A program made the translations under genes and the position numbers. From assembly GCF_007475365.1 (NCBI RefSeq), contig NZ_CP034442.1:1054001-1118000 (forward strand): a stretch of 64,000 bases of DNA. Reading direction: 5' to 3'. Below, piece after piece: positions 29,797-39,775 of this stretch. The number at the start of each line of letters is the position of its first letter. Position 1 is the first letter of the stretch. Below the pieces are notes generated by a model that ran no database searches, had not been told where the DNA came from, and was given only the letters and a program-made list of their open reading frames with translations. This DNA is from Streptococcus oralis subsp. dentisani (GTDB lineage Bacteria > Bacillota > Bacilli > Lactobacillales > Streptococcaceae).

Positions 29797-30861
29797 TTAA
29801 TAATTTTTAATCAAATCAACCGTTGAACGATCCAATTTTTTCACCAAGGCTTGCAAGAAGGCTTGAGCTTCTAGGAAGTCATCCATCGCGTAGAGAGTTT
29901 GGTGAGAATGGATATAACGAGCGCAGACACCGATGGTTGTAGATGGGACACCACCATTTTTCAGATGAGCTGCTCCAGCGTCTGTTCCGCCTTTACCACA
30001 GTAGTATTGGTACTTGATGCCCGCTTCTTCAGCCGTTGTCAAAAGGAAATCCTTCATCCCTGGGAGAAGCAAGTGACCTGGATCATAGAAACGAATCAAG
30101 GTTCCATCCCCAATCTTACCTTGGCCACCGTAAACATCACCAGCAGGTGAGCAGTCAACTGCGAGAAAGACTTCTGGGTCAAACTTAGTTGTAGAAGTAT
30201 GAGCACCACGAAGACCGACCTCTTCTTGGACGTTAGAACCAAGATAGAGCTCATTTCCCAGTTTTTGACCTGACAAGGCTTTAGCTAGTTCGCTAACCAT
30301 AAGAACACCGTAGCGGTTGTCCCAAGCTTTAGAGATGATATTTTTTTCATTGGCTGTCAAGATAGCTGTACTATCAGGGACAATCGTGTCACCCGGACGG
30401 ATGCCAAAACTTTCTGCTTCAGCCTTGTCCGCAAACCCACCATCAAAAATGATATCAGAGATAGCTGGCATGGTTGGTCCACCTGTTCCACGTGTCAAAT
30501 GTGGAGGGACAGAACCTGAGATCACAGGAATTTCACGACCGTCACGAGTAAAGAGTTTAAAGCGTTGGCTGCTGACCACCATAGGGTTCCAGCCACCGAT
30601 TTCAACCACACGGAAAGTACCATCTGGCTTAATCTCGCTGACCATAAAACCAACTTCATCCATGTGAGAAGCGACCAAAACACGCGGCGCATCGGCAGCT
30701 TCTGAATGCTTGATACCGAAAATACCACCCAAGCCATCTGTCACCACTTCATCCACGTGCGGTGTCAACTTATCACGAAGATAGACACGGACAGGTGCTT
30801 CATGACCTGAGATCGCAGCAAGTTCTGTTACTTCTTTGATTTTTGAAAATAATGTTGTCAT
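29797..30861 (-). CDS. pepA: Glutamyl aminopeptidase (M42 family)
   Basis: Metallo-aminopeptidase of 354 residues that trims Glu/Asp from peptide N-termini in the cytoplasm and forms a dodecamer. Metal-binding residues are visible in ASHMDEVGF (His), SKAWDNRYG (Asp), VQEEVGLRGA (Glu pair with catalytic Glu), AVDCSPAGD (Asp) and HSHQTLY (His). The gene has an extended -10 promoter upstream (TGGTAAAAT on the minus strand near 30890). Normal length. Confidence 0.95.
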   Translation of the reverse strand: MTTLFSKIKEVTELAAISGHEAPVRVYLRDKLTPHVDEVVTDGLGGIFGIKHSEAADAPRVLVASHMDEVGFMVSEIKPDGTFRVVEIGGWNPMVVSSQRFKLFTRDGREIPVISGSVPPHLTRGTGGPTMPAISDIIFDGGFADKAEAESFGIRPGDTIVPDSTAILTANEKNIISKAWDNRYGVLMVSELAKALSGQKLGNELYLGSNVQEEVGLRGAHTSTTKFDPEVFLAVDCSPAGDVYGGQGKIGDGTLIRFYDPGHLLLPGMKDFLLTTAEEAGIKYQYYCGKGGTDAGAAHLKNGGVPSTTIGVCARYIHSHQTLYAMDDFLEAQAFLQALVKKLDRSTVDLIKNY

Positions 30862-31019
30862 ATCAGTTCCTTCTTTCTGTCCTCCATTTTACCACTTTTT
30901 ATAGGAGAAGGATAGTGGGAAGGTGGATTGGGTTTTACAAGTTTACCCTATAAAAGAGGGAACTAGCACTTATTTCAGGAAGTTTTCCTTATTTTTACAT
31001 TAAATTGTCAGAATATTTA

Positions 31020-31048
31020 TTGACAGATTAAAGAAATCATGCTACATT
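31020..31048 (+). promoter_or_regulatory. Promoter of the piu iron-uptake operon
   Basis: TTGACA, a 17-base spacer, then TACATT, about 47 bases upstream of piuB. In pneumococcus the piu promoter is repressed by the orphan response regulator RitR; I could not define a RitR site here. Confidence 0.75.
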
Positions 31049-31094
31049 ATCTCCAAGGGTATTTTTATACCAAATCTACAGGAAAGGACGGGGC

Positions 31095-32054
31095 ATGAAA
31101 CTCTCTCATATTTTAACAGGCTTACTTCTACTCCTAGTCTTTCTCTCCATTACCATTGGAACCAGTGATTTTTCTTGGGAAAAATTCTTTGCTTTTGACC
31201 AACAGACTTGGCTTCTCTTTCAAGAGTCGCGTCTTCCAAGAACCATCAGTATTCTCCTTGCAGCGTCTAGTATGAGTATGGCGGGACTACTCATGCAGAC
31301 CATCACCCAAAATCAGTTTGCTGCTCCGAGTACAGTCGGAACAACCGAAGCCGCTAAACTGGGAATGGTGTTAAGCCTCTTTGTCTTTCCGTCTGCGAGT
31401 CTGACCCAAAAGATGCTCTTTGCTTTTGGATCATCCATTTTATTTACCCTCTTCTTCCTGGCCTTTATGACTATTTTTTCTATAAAGGAAAGGTGGATGT
31501 TGCCTCTGATCGGGATCATCTATAGTGGGATTATTGGGTCTATCACAGAAGTTATCGCCTATCGTTTCAATCTGGTTCAGAGTATGACGGCCTGGACCCA
31601 GGGCTCCTTCTCCATGATTCAGACCCATCAGTATGAGTGGCTTTTCTTAGGCCTCATCATCCTGATAGCCGTTTGGAAATCATCCCAAACCTTCACCATC
31701 ATGAATCTAGGCAAGGAAGCCAGTGAGAGTTTGGGCATTTCTTACTCCCTACTTGAAAAGCTGGCCCTCTTTCTAGTGGCGCTAACGACAAGTGTCACCA
31801 TGATTACCGTGGGTGCCTTGCCATTTCTCGGGGTCATCGTTCCCAATCTTGTCCGCAAGCGCTATGGAGATAATCTGAGTCAAACCAAACTCGTCGTCGC
31901 ACTGGTCGGTGCCAATCTGGTCCTAGCCTGCGACATCCTCTCTCGTGTCTTGATTCGGCCCTATGAGCTGTCTGTCAGTCTCTTGCTAGGAATCATCGGT
32001 AGCCTCGTCTTTATCCTACTTCTATGGAGAGGGGGACAAAAAGATGCAGTTTAA
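31095..32054 (+). CDS. piuB: Iron-complex ABC transporter permease PiuB
   Basis: First permease subunit, 319 residues, with about nine hydrophobic segments of the FecCD/BtuC fold. The family motif GTxGAAKLG-like region is visible as STVGTTEAAKLGMVLSLF, and the EAA-like loop near NLGKEASESLGISYSLLEK contacts the ATPase. It works with PiuC, PiuD and PiuA to import iron-siderophore or catecholate-type iron complexes. A GGACGGGG-type weak ribosome-binding site precedes the ATG. It overlaps piuC by 11 bases. Confidence 0.93.
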   Translation: MKLSHILTGLLLLLVFLSITIGTSDFSWEKFFAFDQQTWLLFQESRLPRTISILLAASSMSMAGLLMQTITQNQFAAPSTVGTTEAAKLGMVLSLFVFPSASLTQKMLFAFGSSILFTLFFLAFMTIFSIKERWMLPLIGIIYSGIIGSITEVIAYRFNLVQSMTAWTQGSFSMIQTHQYEWLFLGLIILIAVWKSSQTFTIMNLGKEASESLGISYSLLEKLALFLVALTTSVTMITVGALPFLGVIVPNLVRKRYGDNLSQTKLVVALVGANLVLACDILSRVLIRPYELSVSLLLGIIGSLVFILLLWRGGQKDAV

Positions 32055-33000
32055 AAGCAAACATACCAAGCTCTTTTGCCTTCTCATTATTCTGGCCATC
32101 GGAGCTTGTCTCCTCTACTTTTGGCCCATCACCCAGCTGTCTGCCTTTGCCTGGAAGCTGCGTTCCCAAAAAATCATCGTTTATCTCTTGGTAGCCATCG
32201 CGACAGGGATTTCGACCATTAGTTTTCAAACCCTGATGGAAAATCGCTTCCTGACGCCAAGTATTTTGGGAATCGAATCCTTCTATGTCTTGCTACAAAC
32301 CCTGCTACTGATATTTGAAAGCAAATTTCTACAGCTTGGGAAGTCGCCTGTCTTAGATTTTCTAGTCTTGCTTCTGCTTCAATCTCTCTTCTTTCTCGCC
32401 TTACAAGGCTACTTGAAGACGCTGATGAAGCAAGATCTGGTCTTCATCTTGCTAATCTGCCTAGCCCTCGGAAGTCTCTTTCGAAATATCAGTACCTTCC
32501 TTCAGGTCCTGATGGATCCAAATGAATACGATAAACTACAAAACAGTCTCTTTGCTTCCTTTCAGCATCTCAACACTTCCATCCTAGCCGTCGGTTCTTT
32601 GATCATCCTCGCCTTGACAATCTTTTTCTTCCGAAAAGTAGTCATTCTGGATGTCTTGCACCTGCAAAGAGAAACAGCTCAGATATTGGGACTCGATATT
32701 GAAAAAGAACAGAGAGAACTCCTCTGGGGTATCGTGCTTTTGACCTCAACAGCCACTGCCTTGGTAGGGCCTATGGCATTCTTCGGCTTTATGCTGGCCA
32801 ACCTCACCTACCTAATCGTCAAAGATTATCGGCACAAGTTGCTCTTTATCGTAGCCATTCTGATTGGATTTATTAGTTTGACCTTAGGGCAAGCCCTCAT
32901 CGAACGAGTCTTTGCACTAGAAATTCGCATCAGTATGATCATCGAGAGTGTGGGTGGCTTCTTATTCTTTATCTTACTTTACAGGAGGGCGCGTCGGTGA
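32044..33000 (+). CDS. piuC: Iron-complex ABC transporter permease PiuC
   Basis: Second permease, 318 residues, same FecCD family as PiuB but diverged. Nine hydrophobic segments, with the conserved FLTPSILGIESFY segment (the family's TPxxLG motif) and the ATPase-contact loop near LHLQRETAQILGLDIEKEQ. The gene overlaps piuB by 11 bases and piuD by 4 (GTGA), so all are translationally coupled. Confidence 0.93.
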   Translation: MQFKSKHTKLFCLLIILAIGACLLYFWPITQLSAFAWKLRSQKIIVYLLVAIATGISTISFQTLMENRFLTPSILGIESFYVLLQTLLLIFESKFLQLGKSPVLDFLVLLLLQSLFFLALQGYLKTLMKQDLVFILLICLALGSLFRNISTFLQVLMDPNEYDKLQNSLFASFQHLNTSILAVGSLIILALTIFFFRKVVILDVLHLQRETAQILGLDIEKEQRELLWGIVLLTSTATALVGPMAFFGFMLANLTYLIVKDYRHKLLFIVAILIGFISLTLGQALIERVFALEIRISMIIESVGGFLFFILLYRRARR

Positions 33001-33749
33001 AACTGGAAAACATTGACAAATCCATTCAAAAACAGGATATTTTGCAAGACATTTCCCTTGAAGTCAGTCCTCAGAAACTGACAGCTTTCATTGGGCCAAA
33101 TGGTGCCGGAAAATCAACTCTCCTCTCCATTATGAGCAGACTGACCAAGAAGGATCAGGGAATTCTCAGTATCAAAGGCCGTGAAATCGAGAGTTGGAAT
33201 TCGCAAGAACTAGCTAAAGAACTGACTATCCTAAAGCAGAAGATCAATTACCAAGCCAAATTGACCGTTGAAGAACTGGTCAGCTTTGGACGTTTTCCCT
33301 ACAGCCATGGTCGACTGAAGGCAGAAGACTGGGAAAAAATCCGAGAAACTCTGGACTATCTGGAACTGACCAACTTAAAAGACCGCTATATCGATAGCCT
33401 GTCTGGTGGACAGTTGCAACGTGTCTTTATCGCTATGGTACTAGCTCAGGATACAGACTTTATCTTGCTAGACGAACCGCTCAACAATCTCGATATCAAG
33501 CAAAGTGTCAGCATGATGCAGATTCTTCGACGACTGGTGGAAGAACTCGGTAAGACCATTATCATCGTCCTCCACGATATCAACATGGCCAGCCAGTATG
33601 CGGATGAAATTGTTGCCTTTAAAGACGGCCAAGTCTTTTGCAAGGGAACGACTGCTCAAATCATGCAGGCTGACCTGCTCAGTCAACTTTATGAGATTCC
33701 CATCACGCTGGCTGATATCAATGGCAAAAAGATCTGTATCTATAGCTAG
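32997..33749 (+). CDS. piuD: Iron-complex ABC transporter ATPase PiuD
   Basis: ATP-binding subunit of 250 residues. Walker A GPNGAGKST (residues about 33-41), Q-loop in TILKQKINYQ, signature LSGGQLQRVFIA, Walker B FILLDEPLNNLD and H-loop VLHDINMASQYAD are all intact. The start is GTG, within the piuC stop region and preceded by an AGGAGGG ribosome-binding site. The FecE-like sequence fits siderophore-type iron uptake. Confidence 0.95.
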   Translation: MKLENIDKSIQKQDILQDISLEVSPQKLTAFIGPNGAGKSTLLSIMSRLTKKDQGILSIKGREIESWNSQELAKELTILKQKINYQAKLTVEELVSFGRFPYSHGRLKAEDWEKIRETLDYLELTNLKDRYIDSLSGGQLQRVFIAMVLAQDTDFILLDEPLNNLDIKQSVSMMQILRRLVEELGKTIIIVLHDINMASQYADEIVAFKDGQVFCKGTTAQIMQADLLSQLYEIPITLADINGKKICIYS

Positions 33750-33779
33750 CTATTCTGAACTCATGTTAGAGAACCCACT

Positions 33780-33810
33780 GTCTCTTAGCTAACAAGCCTA
33801 TCTAAGAGAC
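33780..33810 (+). other. Hairpin between piuD and piuA
   Basis: GTCTCTTAG (33780-33788) pairs perfectly with CTAAGAGAC (33802-33810) in the piuD-piuA mRNA. No T run follows, so it is not a terminator; an mRNA-stabilising or processing hairpin that uncouples the binding-protein level from the permeases is plausible. Confidence 0.6.
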
Positions 33811-33847
33811 TCCCTAGATCGTTATCACATTTTAAAAAGGAGAAATC

Positions 33848-34819
33848 ATGAAAACATCCCTTAAACTTTATCTTACTGCCCTAGTGGCTAGCTTCTTGCT
33901 CTTACTTGGTGCATGTAGTACAAATGCAAACTCAAGCACTAGCCAGACAGAGACAAGTAGCTCTGCTCCAACAGAGGTAACCATTAAAAGTTCACTAGAT
34001 GAGGTCAAACTTTCAAAGGTTCCTGAAAAGATTGTGACCTTTGACCTCGGTGCTGCGGATACTATTCGCGCTTTAGGTTTTGAAAAGAATATCGTCGGAA
34101 TGCCTACAAAAACTGTTCCGACTTACCTAAAAGATCTTGCGGGAAATGTCAACAATGTGGGTTCCATGGTTGAGCCAGACCTAGAAGCCATTGCTGCTCT
34201 TGAACCAGACCTAATTATCGCTTCACCACGTACCCAAAAATTCGTAGACAAATTCAAAGAAATCGCTCCAACCGTCCTCTTTGAAACAGGAAAAGAAGAC
34301 TACTGGACTTCAACTAAAACCAACATCCAATCATTAGCTGCTGCCTTTGGCGAAACTGGTACACAGAAAGCCAAGGAAGAATCAGCTAACCTAGACAAGA
34401 GCATCCAAGAAGTCGCTACTAAAAACGAAAGTTCTGACAAAAAAGCCCTTGCTATCCTCCTTAACGAAGGAAAAATGGCTGCCTTTGGTGCCCAATCTCG
34501 TTTCTCTTTCTTGTACCAAACCTTAAAATTCAAGCCAACTGACACCAAATTTGAAGACTCACGCCATGGTCAGGAAGTCAGCTTTGAAAGTGTGAAAGAA
34601 ATCAATCCTGACATCCTCTTTGTCATCAACCGTACCCTTGCCATTGGTGGGGACAACTCTAGCAACGATGGCGTCCTAGAAAATGCCCTCATCGCTGAAA
34701 CTCCTGCTGCTAAAAATGGTAAAATTATCCAACTAACACCAGACCTCTGGTATCTAAGCGGTGGCGGTCTTGAATCAACTAAACTCATGATTGAAGACGC
34801 TCAAAAAGCTTTGAAATAA
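33848..34819 (+). CDS. piuA: Iron-complex-binding lipoprotein PiuA
   Basis: Surface lipoprotein of 323 residues that captures the iron complex for the PiuBCD importer. The signal peptide ends in the lipobox LLGAC with Cys near residue 23, followed by a Ser/Thr-rich linker (about 25-45) and the FhuD-type periplasmic-binding fold (PEKIVTFDLGAADTIRALGF at the start and YLSGGGLESTKLMIEDAQKAL at the end). It is separated from piuD by 98 bases with a strong hairpin and a good AAAAAGGAG ribosome-binding site. It is a known surface-exposed vaccine-candidate type protein in pneumococcus. Confidence 0.95.
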   Translation: MKTSLKLYLTALVASFLLLLGACSTNANSSTSQTETSSSAPTEVTIKSSLDEVKLSKVPEKIVTFDLGAADTIRALGFEKNIVGMPTKTVPTYLKDLAGNVNNVGSMVEPDLEAIAALEPDLIIASPRTQKFVDKFKEIAPTVLFETGKEDYWTSTKTNIQSLAAAFGETGTQKAKEESANLDKSIQEVATKNESSDKKALAILLNEGKMAAFGAQSRFSFLYQTLKFKPTDTKFEDSRHGQEVSFESVKEINPDILFVINRTLAIGGDNSSNDGVLENALIAETPAAKNGKIIQLTPDLWYLSGGGLESTKLMIEDAQKALK

Positions 34820-34826
34820 GCAAGAA

Positions 34827-34861
34827 AACCCAACATCAGGTGATGTTGGGTTATTTTTTTT
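34827..34861. terminator. Bidirectional terminator between piuA and yidD
   Basis: AACCCAACATCA pairs with TGATGTTGGGTT, a 12-bp perfect stem with a two-base loop, then eight T on the plus strand; it also lies at the end of yidD on the minus strand. Confidence 0.9.
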
Positions 34862-35093
34862 CTTGATTTCGTTTGAGTGAAAAGTGATCTGGCACAGGAT
34901 CCTTGCCTATTTTCGACCAAGGATGGCATCGGAAAATTCGAGCCAAGCCCATCAGAACACCCTTGAAACCATGCTTTTCAATGGCTTGGATCATGTAGTT
35001 GGAACAAGTCGGCTCAAAGCGACAAGAGGGTGGAAAGGCTGGTGAGATAAAACGTTGGTAAAAGCGTATTGGCGCTATTAAGATTCGTTTCAT
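34851..35093 (-). CDS. yidD: Membrane protein insertion efficiency factor YidD
   Basis: An 80-residue amphipathic protein associated with YidC/Sec. The signature [19 protein letters not shown] with three conserved Cys positions (here [11 protein letters not shown]) and RIFRCHPW is complete. The start overlaps the rluB stop by one base (TAATG), and the terminator stem overlaps its stop codon end. Typical family length. Confidence 0.94.
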   Translation of the reverse strand: MKRILIAPIRFYQRFISPAFPPSCRFEPTCSNYMIQAIEKHGFKGVLMGLARIFRCHPWSKIGKDPVPDHFSLKRNQEKK

Positions 35094-35815
35094 TATTTCT
35101 TGGTTACAGCCATAGTGTGTAGTTGGCTGATTTCTTTTTTATTAAGGCGACGGGATTCTCCTGGACGAAGACCTGTCAAGTCTAAGTGTCCAAAACGTGT
35201 CCGAGACAACTTATCCACTTGAAGACCGACGGCTTCAAACATCTTTTTAACCTGATGGTTGCGTCCTTCATGGATAGTCAACTGCACTACTGAGCGATTT
35301 TTTACTGGATCCACTTTGAGAATCTCATAGACAGCAGGCTTGGTTTTCTTGCCATCAATCTCAAGGCCACGGGTCAAGGGGCGGAGATTGTCCTTATTAG
35401 CCACACCTTTAACACGCGCGACATAGACCTTGTCAATCTCATTACGGGGGTGAATCATCTCGTCTGTAAAGTCCCCATCATTGGTTAAAATCAAGACACC
35501 TGATGTATCCCAGTCCAAACGTCCAACTGGGTAAATGCGTTCTTTTACATTTGGCAAGAGATCCACAACAGTCTTGCGGCCCTTGTCATCTGTCACACTG
35601 GAAATCACTCCACGTGGTTTGTTAAGCAGATAGTAGACCTTTTCTTCGTTGTAGATAGGTTGGCCTTCTACTTCGACCTTGTCACCTGCCTTGATAGTCG
35701 TCGCTAGTTCATGTACCACTTGACCGTTAACCGTCACCAAGCCTTGCTTGATCAGCTCTTCTGCTTTTCTCCTACTGGCCACACCTGCGTGGGCAATATA
35801 TTTATTGATTCTCAT
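35093..35815 (-). CDS. rluB: 23S rRNA pseudouridine synthase RluB type
   Basis: A 240-residue enzyme of the RsuA/RluB family that isomerises uridine in 23S rRNA. It starts with an S4 RNA-binding domain ([22 protein letters not shown]) and has the catalytic motif [19 protein letters not shown] with the essential Asp (in GRLDWDT). It overlaps scpB by 14 bases. Which uridine it modifies is inferred from family only. Confidence 0.92.
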   Translation of the reverse strand: MRINKYIAHAGVASRRKAEELIKQGLVTVNGQVVHELATTIKAGDKVEVEGQPIYNEEKVYYLLNKPRGVISSVTDDKGRKTVVDLLPNVKERIYPVGRLDWDTSGVLILTNDGDFTDEMIHPRNEIDKVYVARVKGVANKDNLRPLTRGLEIDGKKTKPAVYEILKVDPVKNRSVVQLTIHEGRNHQVKKMFEAVGLQVDKLSRTRFGHLDLTGLRPGESRRLNKKEISQLHTMAVTKK

Positions 35816-36371
35816 CTTCTTCTATCCTTTCACCAAATAATTGTCTTTCTTGGGCTTGAATCTCAAGCTCATCAATCACTGGTAATTCTTCCAAATGGTT
35901 AATTCCCATGTAATCTAGGAAATAATCCGTAGTCACATAGAGGTTGGGGCGGCCCAACACTTCTTTTTTTCCGTCTTCCTTGATTAGGTCAAAAGCCTGC
36001 AACTTTGCCAAGGCCCCACTCGAGTTGACTCCACGGATAGCATCGATTTCTATCCGCGTGATGGGTTGCTTGTAGGCAATGATAGACAAGGTCTCAAGGG
36101 CCGCCCGAGATAAACTCTGGTTAATGGGCGCCTTGGAGTATTCCTTTAAAATCGCTGCAAATTGAGGCTTGGTCACCAATCTGTAAGCTCCCCCTGTCTC
36201 AATCAGGGACAAACTCGACTCTTGGTCTTTTTCATACTTTTGGGCTAATTTTTCTAAACTCTGTTGGATACCTGTCGGGGGAAGCGATAGGAGTTCAGCC
36301 AACTGACGGACTCGAATCCCATCTTCACCTGCTACAAACAAGAGCGCTTCTATTTCTGCTAAAGTACTCAT
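35802..36371 (-). CDS. scpB: Segregation and condensation protein B
   Basis: A 189-residue kite protein that forms the condensin-like Smc-ScpAB complex at replication origins. The tandem winged-helix pattern is visible with [22 protein letters not shown] at the start and [27 protein letters not shown] in the middle, which is the most conserved stretch. It is followed by an acidic tail. Lies between rluB and scpA. Confidence 0.95.
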   Translation of the reverse strand: MSTLAEIEALLFVAGEDGIRVRQLAELLSLPPTGIQQSLEKLAQKYEKDQESSLSLIETGGAYRLVTKPQFAAILKEYSKAPINQSLSRAALETLSIIAYKQPITRIEIDAIRGVNSSGALAKLQAFDLIKEDGKKEVLGRPNLYVTTDYFLDYMGINHLEELPVIDELEIQAQERQLFGERIEEDENQ

Positions 36372-36389
36372 CTTTCCTCTCTATCAAGT

Positions 36390-37118
36390 CTAGCTTTGTG
36401 CCTCTTGACTTTCTTCCTTCTTTTCCATGAGATAGATATCTCCGAAACTCTCCTCTTGAACGAGGATCAGTTCCTGGGTTTTGATTAACTCTAAGGTCGC
36501 CAAAAAGAGGGTAATGACCTCTTGGACATTCTGGGCTTCCTTGAACAAATCTTGCAAGCGCAACTGTTCTCGTCCAGTCAAGGACTCTTTTACGATGACC
36601 ATCATATCCTCAATCTTATACTCATCCCGCAAGATGGTCGTGTGATTCTGAGCGAATTCCTCTTTTTTCTTGGCTAGAATATTTGAAAAAGCCAAAAAGA
36701 GGTCAATGGTCGTCTTGTCATGCACAAGCTCCGCATCCTCGTAAATCAACTCTGTCGGCGCTTTGGAATAGTACTGGGCCCGATCTCGGTGCTTAGCCTC
36801 CAAGTGCTCACCCAAGAGCTTGAACTTGCGGTATTCTTCGATTTGGGAGAGAAGGTCCTGCTCCAGATCATCCTCCAAATCTGTCACTTCTGCTACCTTT
36901 GGAAGAAGCTTGCGACTCTTGATCAGCATCAGCTGACTAGCCATGACCATATACTCGCCCGTCACTTCCAGACGCATGACCTGCAAGGTTGAGACATAGG
37001 CTAGATACTGTTCGATAACTTCCGTAATGGGCACATCGTAGATATCCATCTGGTACTTAGAAACCAGGTGCAAGAGCAGGTCCAGGGGCCCTTCAAAATC
37101 TTTTAATTTAATATCCAT
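36390..37118 (-). CDS. scpA: Segregation and condensation protein A
   Basis: A 242-residue kleisin that bridges Smc heads. The N-terminal [31 protein letters not shown] is the Smc-neck-binding segment; the C-terminal winged helix ends near [29 protein letters not shown]. It starts at the xerD-like stop (1-base overlap) and lies 18 bases before scpB. Confidence 0.95.
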   Translation of the reverse strand: MDIKLKDFEGPLDLLLHLVSKYQMDIYDVPITEVIEQYLAYVSTLQVMRLEVTGEYMVMASQLMLIKSRKLLPKVAEVTDLEDDLEQDLLSQIEEYRKFKLLGEHLEAKHRDRAQYYSKAPTELIYEDAELVHDKTTIDLFLAFSNILAKKKEEFAQNHTTILRDEYKIEDMMVIVKESLTGREQLRLQDLFKEAQNVQEVITLFLATLELIKTQELILVQEESFGDIYLMEKKEESQEAQS

Positions 37119-37858
37119 TATCTATATTTTTCTAAGGTCAGGACTGTTTTTAATCCTAGTTTTTTTGCAATTTCGTACAAATCGACCTTGTTTTCTATTT
37201 GTCTTAGAATGAACTGTTCCCGCAAGGCTTGAGCGGATAAGGCTGGAAAACCTTTCTCCTTGACAAAGGACTCCAGCTGACGAAAGGCCCACTGACGAGA
37301 ATAGGCTTTCCCTCCCCTTTCAAAGAGATAGGTCTGCCCCATCAAGGGTTCTAGCTCTGGAATCAAGGTCGTGGGTATGGTGACAATCCTCTGTTGGGAA
37401 GCCTTGTTAATTCGCAACACCTGAAAATCCAGATTGATATCTGCAACTTTAAGAGCTAAAATCTCGCTTGGCAAGAGTCCTATTTCCAAGATAAGAAGCG
37501 CCAGCAAGCGTCCCTCTGGATAATTACTTTCCTGCCAAAAAGACTCTAGGTCTAACAGTTCTGGCTTTTCAGTCTGCTTTTCAGCTTGTTTGGCTAATTC
37601 CAGACGGTAAAAGCTGTCCACTTCTCCTTTTTGATAGAGAAAGTAGAGAAATTGATTACAGGCCGAAAGTTTTCGCTTCTGGGCGCTGATTTTTAGATTG
37701 GCTAGCTGGGCTTGGTAAATCTTGAGACTGGTCTCAGAGATCCGCTCCCCTACCATATCTAAAAATTGCTCCAGATCATACCTGTAAGACTGCTTTGAAT
37801 TGGTAGACAAGCCCTGCTTTTTCTCTAAAAAGGCTGAAATCCTATCTCTCATTTGCAT
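37118..37858 (-). CDS. xerDL: XerD-like protein with degenerate recombinase active site
   Basis: A 246-residue protein of the tyrosine-recombinase fold, known in streptococci as XerD-like and reported not to act at the dif site (which is served by XerS). The Tyr near the end (EKY) is kept, but the first catalytic Arg (normally GLRxSE) is Leu129 in IGLLPSE, the box II His is replaced in QALREQF, and the C-terminal His is replaced in [12 protein letters not shown]. It lies between the CBS gene and scpA and overlaps scpA by one base. A second in-frame ATG at 37852 is equally possible. Confidence 0.9.
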   Translation of the reverse strand: MQMRDRISAFLEKKQGLSTNSKQSYRYDLEQFLDMVGERISETSLKIYQAQLANLKISAQKRKLSACNQFLYFLYQKGEVDSFYRLELAKQAEKQTEKPELLDLESFWQESNYPEGRLLALLILEIGLLPSEILALKVADINLDFQVLRINKASQQRIVTIPTTLIPELEPLMGQTYLFERGGKAYSRQWAFRQLESFVKEKGFPALSAQALREQFILRQIENKVDLYEIAKKLGLKTVLTLEKYR

Positions 37859-38310
37859 CGAATCTCATATTCCTTACTAAAGTCATGTAAGAGAGCATTA
37901 ACGGCCTTGAGGATGGACTTGCGCGTGATGATTCCTTGGAAAATTCCTTCATCATCTACCACTGGCAAGAAGGGTTCATCCACCAGTTTATGGAGGACTT
38001 CAGTGATGTTATAGTCTGGAGCGACGACTGCCACATCTGTCTTGGTCATATTGACGATGTCTGTCGTTGCCATCTGCTCATCCGTCAAACCTTGCTCCAT
38101 CTGATAAGCCAAAATGTCTCTCAGCCCAATGGTTCCAACAAAGCGTTTGTCAAAGGTCACAACAGGGATACGGGTATAGGTGATTTGGCTCAACACTAAA
38201 ATCGCATGATCAGCATTATGGGTATCAATCAAGGCTGCTAGATTCTCAGCGGGGGTAAGAAAAGTCTCTTCCTGCTCCAGTAAAAATGCTTCAAATTCCT
38301 TGGCAATCAT
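37849..38310 (-). CDS. cbpB: CBS-domain protein, c-di-AMP-binding CbpB type
   Basis: A 153-residue protein made of two CBS motifs, of the DarB/CbpB (YkuL) type, which binds cyclic di-AMP in related Firmicutes and controls (p)ppGpp synthesis. The first CBS covers THNADHAILVLSQITYTRIPVV, the second VVAPDYNITEVLHKLVDEPFLPVVDDEGIFQG. It overlaps the phosphoesterase stop by 4 bases (ATGA). Binding of c-di-AMP is inferred from family. Confidence 0.85.
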   Translation of the reverse strand: MIAKEFEAFLLEQEETFLTPAENLAALIDTHNADHAILVLSQITYTRIPVVTFDKRFVGTIGLRDILAYQMEQGLTDEQMATTDIVNMTKTDVAVVAPDYNITEVLHKLVDEPFLPVVDDEGIFQGIITRKSILKAVNALLHDFSKEYEIRCK

Positions 38311-38828
38311 CGAGCAAACTCCTTGGACAAGCCTGGATAAACCTCATGATCACGTGTCAAAAAGTCTACTTTAAAATAGCTGTCATCAATCTCCACACGG
38401 GCATAGAGACATTCTCTGATGGTTCCTCGTGGTTGGCTGATGGAGCCTGGATTGAGAAAGAGCGTTTTGCCTTCCATCCAAGCATTTGGTACATGCAAGT
38501 GACCGTAGAGACAGATATCGGCATCTTCTTCCTGAGCCCAGTAGTCCAACTTTTGAAAGTTGAAATTGATATCAAACAAGTGTCCATGGGTCTGGATGAT
38601 TTTGGTCGGACCAAGTCGAGTCACCAAACGTTCTGGATAACCAGCATAAAAGTCCATGTTGCCTTTGACGACATGGATGCCTTCCCAGAGCGGAGAGTCT
38701 GGACGGAGTTCAGAGTCACCATCGTGAAAAATGGCATCGACTTTCCCCAGATAGCGATCACGAATTTCTTCCACAATCAAGCTATCGCCATGGGAATCAC
38801 TCATTACAATGATGGTTTGCTTTGCCAT
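38307..38828 (-). CDS. YfcE/MJ0936-type metallophosphoesterase
   Basis: A 173-residue calcineurin-like phosphoesterase. The metal-binding motifs DSHGD (residues about 9-13), HDGD, GNMD, THGH and GHLHVP occur in the right order. Typical substrates of this family are small phosphodiesters, but the natural one is not known. It overlaps the pyrophosphatase gene by 25 bases. Confidence 0.9.
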   Translation of the reverse strand: MAKQTIIVMSDSHGDSLIVEEIRDRYLGKVDAIFHDGDSELRPDSPLWEGIHVVKGNMDFYAGYPERLVTRLGPTKIIQTHGHLFDINFNFQKLDYWAQEEDADICLYGHLHVPNAWMEGKTLFLNPGSISQPRGTIRECLYARVEIDDSYFKVDFLTRDHEVYPGLSKEFAR

Positions 38829-39775
38829 GATGGAAATACCTCCAAAAGTTTCTTAACGGCTAAGGCGCGGTGAGATTGGCTATTTTTTTCTTCAAGGGTT
38901 AATTCAGCTGCTGACTTACCTGTCTCTCCCACAAGGAAGAGCGGATCATAACCAAAACCATTCTCCCCCTTGGGTTCAAAGTTAATATAACCTGGCCAGT
39001 CAGCTTCAACCACCAAGCTTTCCTTGTTTGGACTAGCTACGACTAGGGTTGTGTGGAATTGAGCCGAACGGTCCTTGAGGTCAAAGACCATGGCCAATTC
39101 GTGCAAGAGTTTGGCATTGTTTTCACGGTCAGTTGCTCCCACACCAGCAAAACGGGCTGACCAGACACCTGGCAAGCCACCGAGGACATCTACTTTGAGA
39201 CCAGAATCATCTGCCAAAACCATCTTGCCTGTTAATTGGGAAATAGTTTCTGCTTTAAGTCGAGCATTTTCTTCAAAGGTCATACCAGTTTCGGCTACTT
39301 CAGGCAGATCTGGATAGTCATTGAGATTTTCCACGTCGTAGCCTAACTTGTCAAAGATAGCTCGGAATTCCTTGGTCTTGCCTTCGTTACGAGTCGCAAT
39401 GAGCAGAGTTTCTCTAACCTTGCTAGTTTCAAAGAAGGCTTCTACATCGACTCCTTCTTTAGGCAATTCAACATGCAAAAGCTTTCCATTTTCAACCAAG
39501 AGCAGAGCTCCCTGACGTTGGATGACTTCTAGATTGTGGCCTGCTTCGGCATTTAAAATCTCAACGATAAAGGAGAGCAGACGAAAGTTAGAAGACCAGC
39601 GCATCACTGTTATCGTAATCGGAAAGCCATTTTCCTCGTCACGAAAAATCCGCGCTAAATCTATAAAATCAAGCTCAAGAGGATCTTTGATAAGGCTATA
39701 GATGCCTCCGTAGACATCCCAGACACCGACATACCAGTCCTGGTCATCCTTGTATTCGTAAATTTTGTTTGTCAT
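38804..39775 (-). CDS. rdgB: XTP/dITP pyrophosphatase with N-terminal extension
   Basis: A 323-residue protein. The C-terminal 200 residues are the Ham1/RdgB house-cleaning domain with [21 protein letters not shown] (substrate/nucleotide site), [23 protein letters not shown] and GFGYDPLF; it hydrolyses non-canonical purine NTPs. The first 120 residues are an extra domain found in streptococcal versions (DUF-type, function unknown). The start at 39775 overlaps the murI stop as ATGA; upstream codons back to 39814 fall inside murI. Confidence 0.92.
   Translation of the reverse strand: MTNKIYEYKDDQDWYVGVWDVYGGIYSLIKDPLELDFIDLARIFRDEENGFPITITVMRWSSNFRLLSFIVEILNAEAGHNLEVIQRQGALLLVENGKLLHVELPKEGVDVEAFFETSKVRETLLIATRNEGKTKEFRAIFDKLGYDVENLNDYPDLPEVAETGMTFEENARLKAETISQLTGKMVLADDSGLKVDVLGGLPGVWSARFAGVGATDRENNAKLLHELAMVFDLKDRSAQFHTTLVVASPNKESLVVEADWPGYINFEPKGENGFGYDPLFLVGETGKSAAELTLEEKNSQSHRALAVKKLLEVFPSWQSKPSL

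Noticed and set aside
39753-39760. A match to the competence SigX box (TACGAATA on the minus strand) near the start of the XTP pyrophosphatase gene
   Set aside because: It lies inside the coding sequence and just after the start codon, with no gene at the right distance and no T-rich context; most likely chance.
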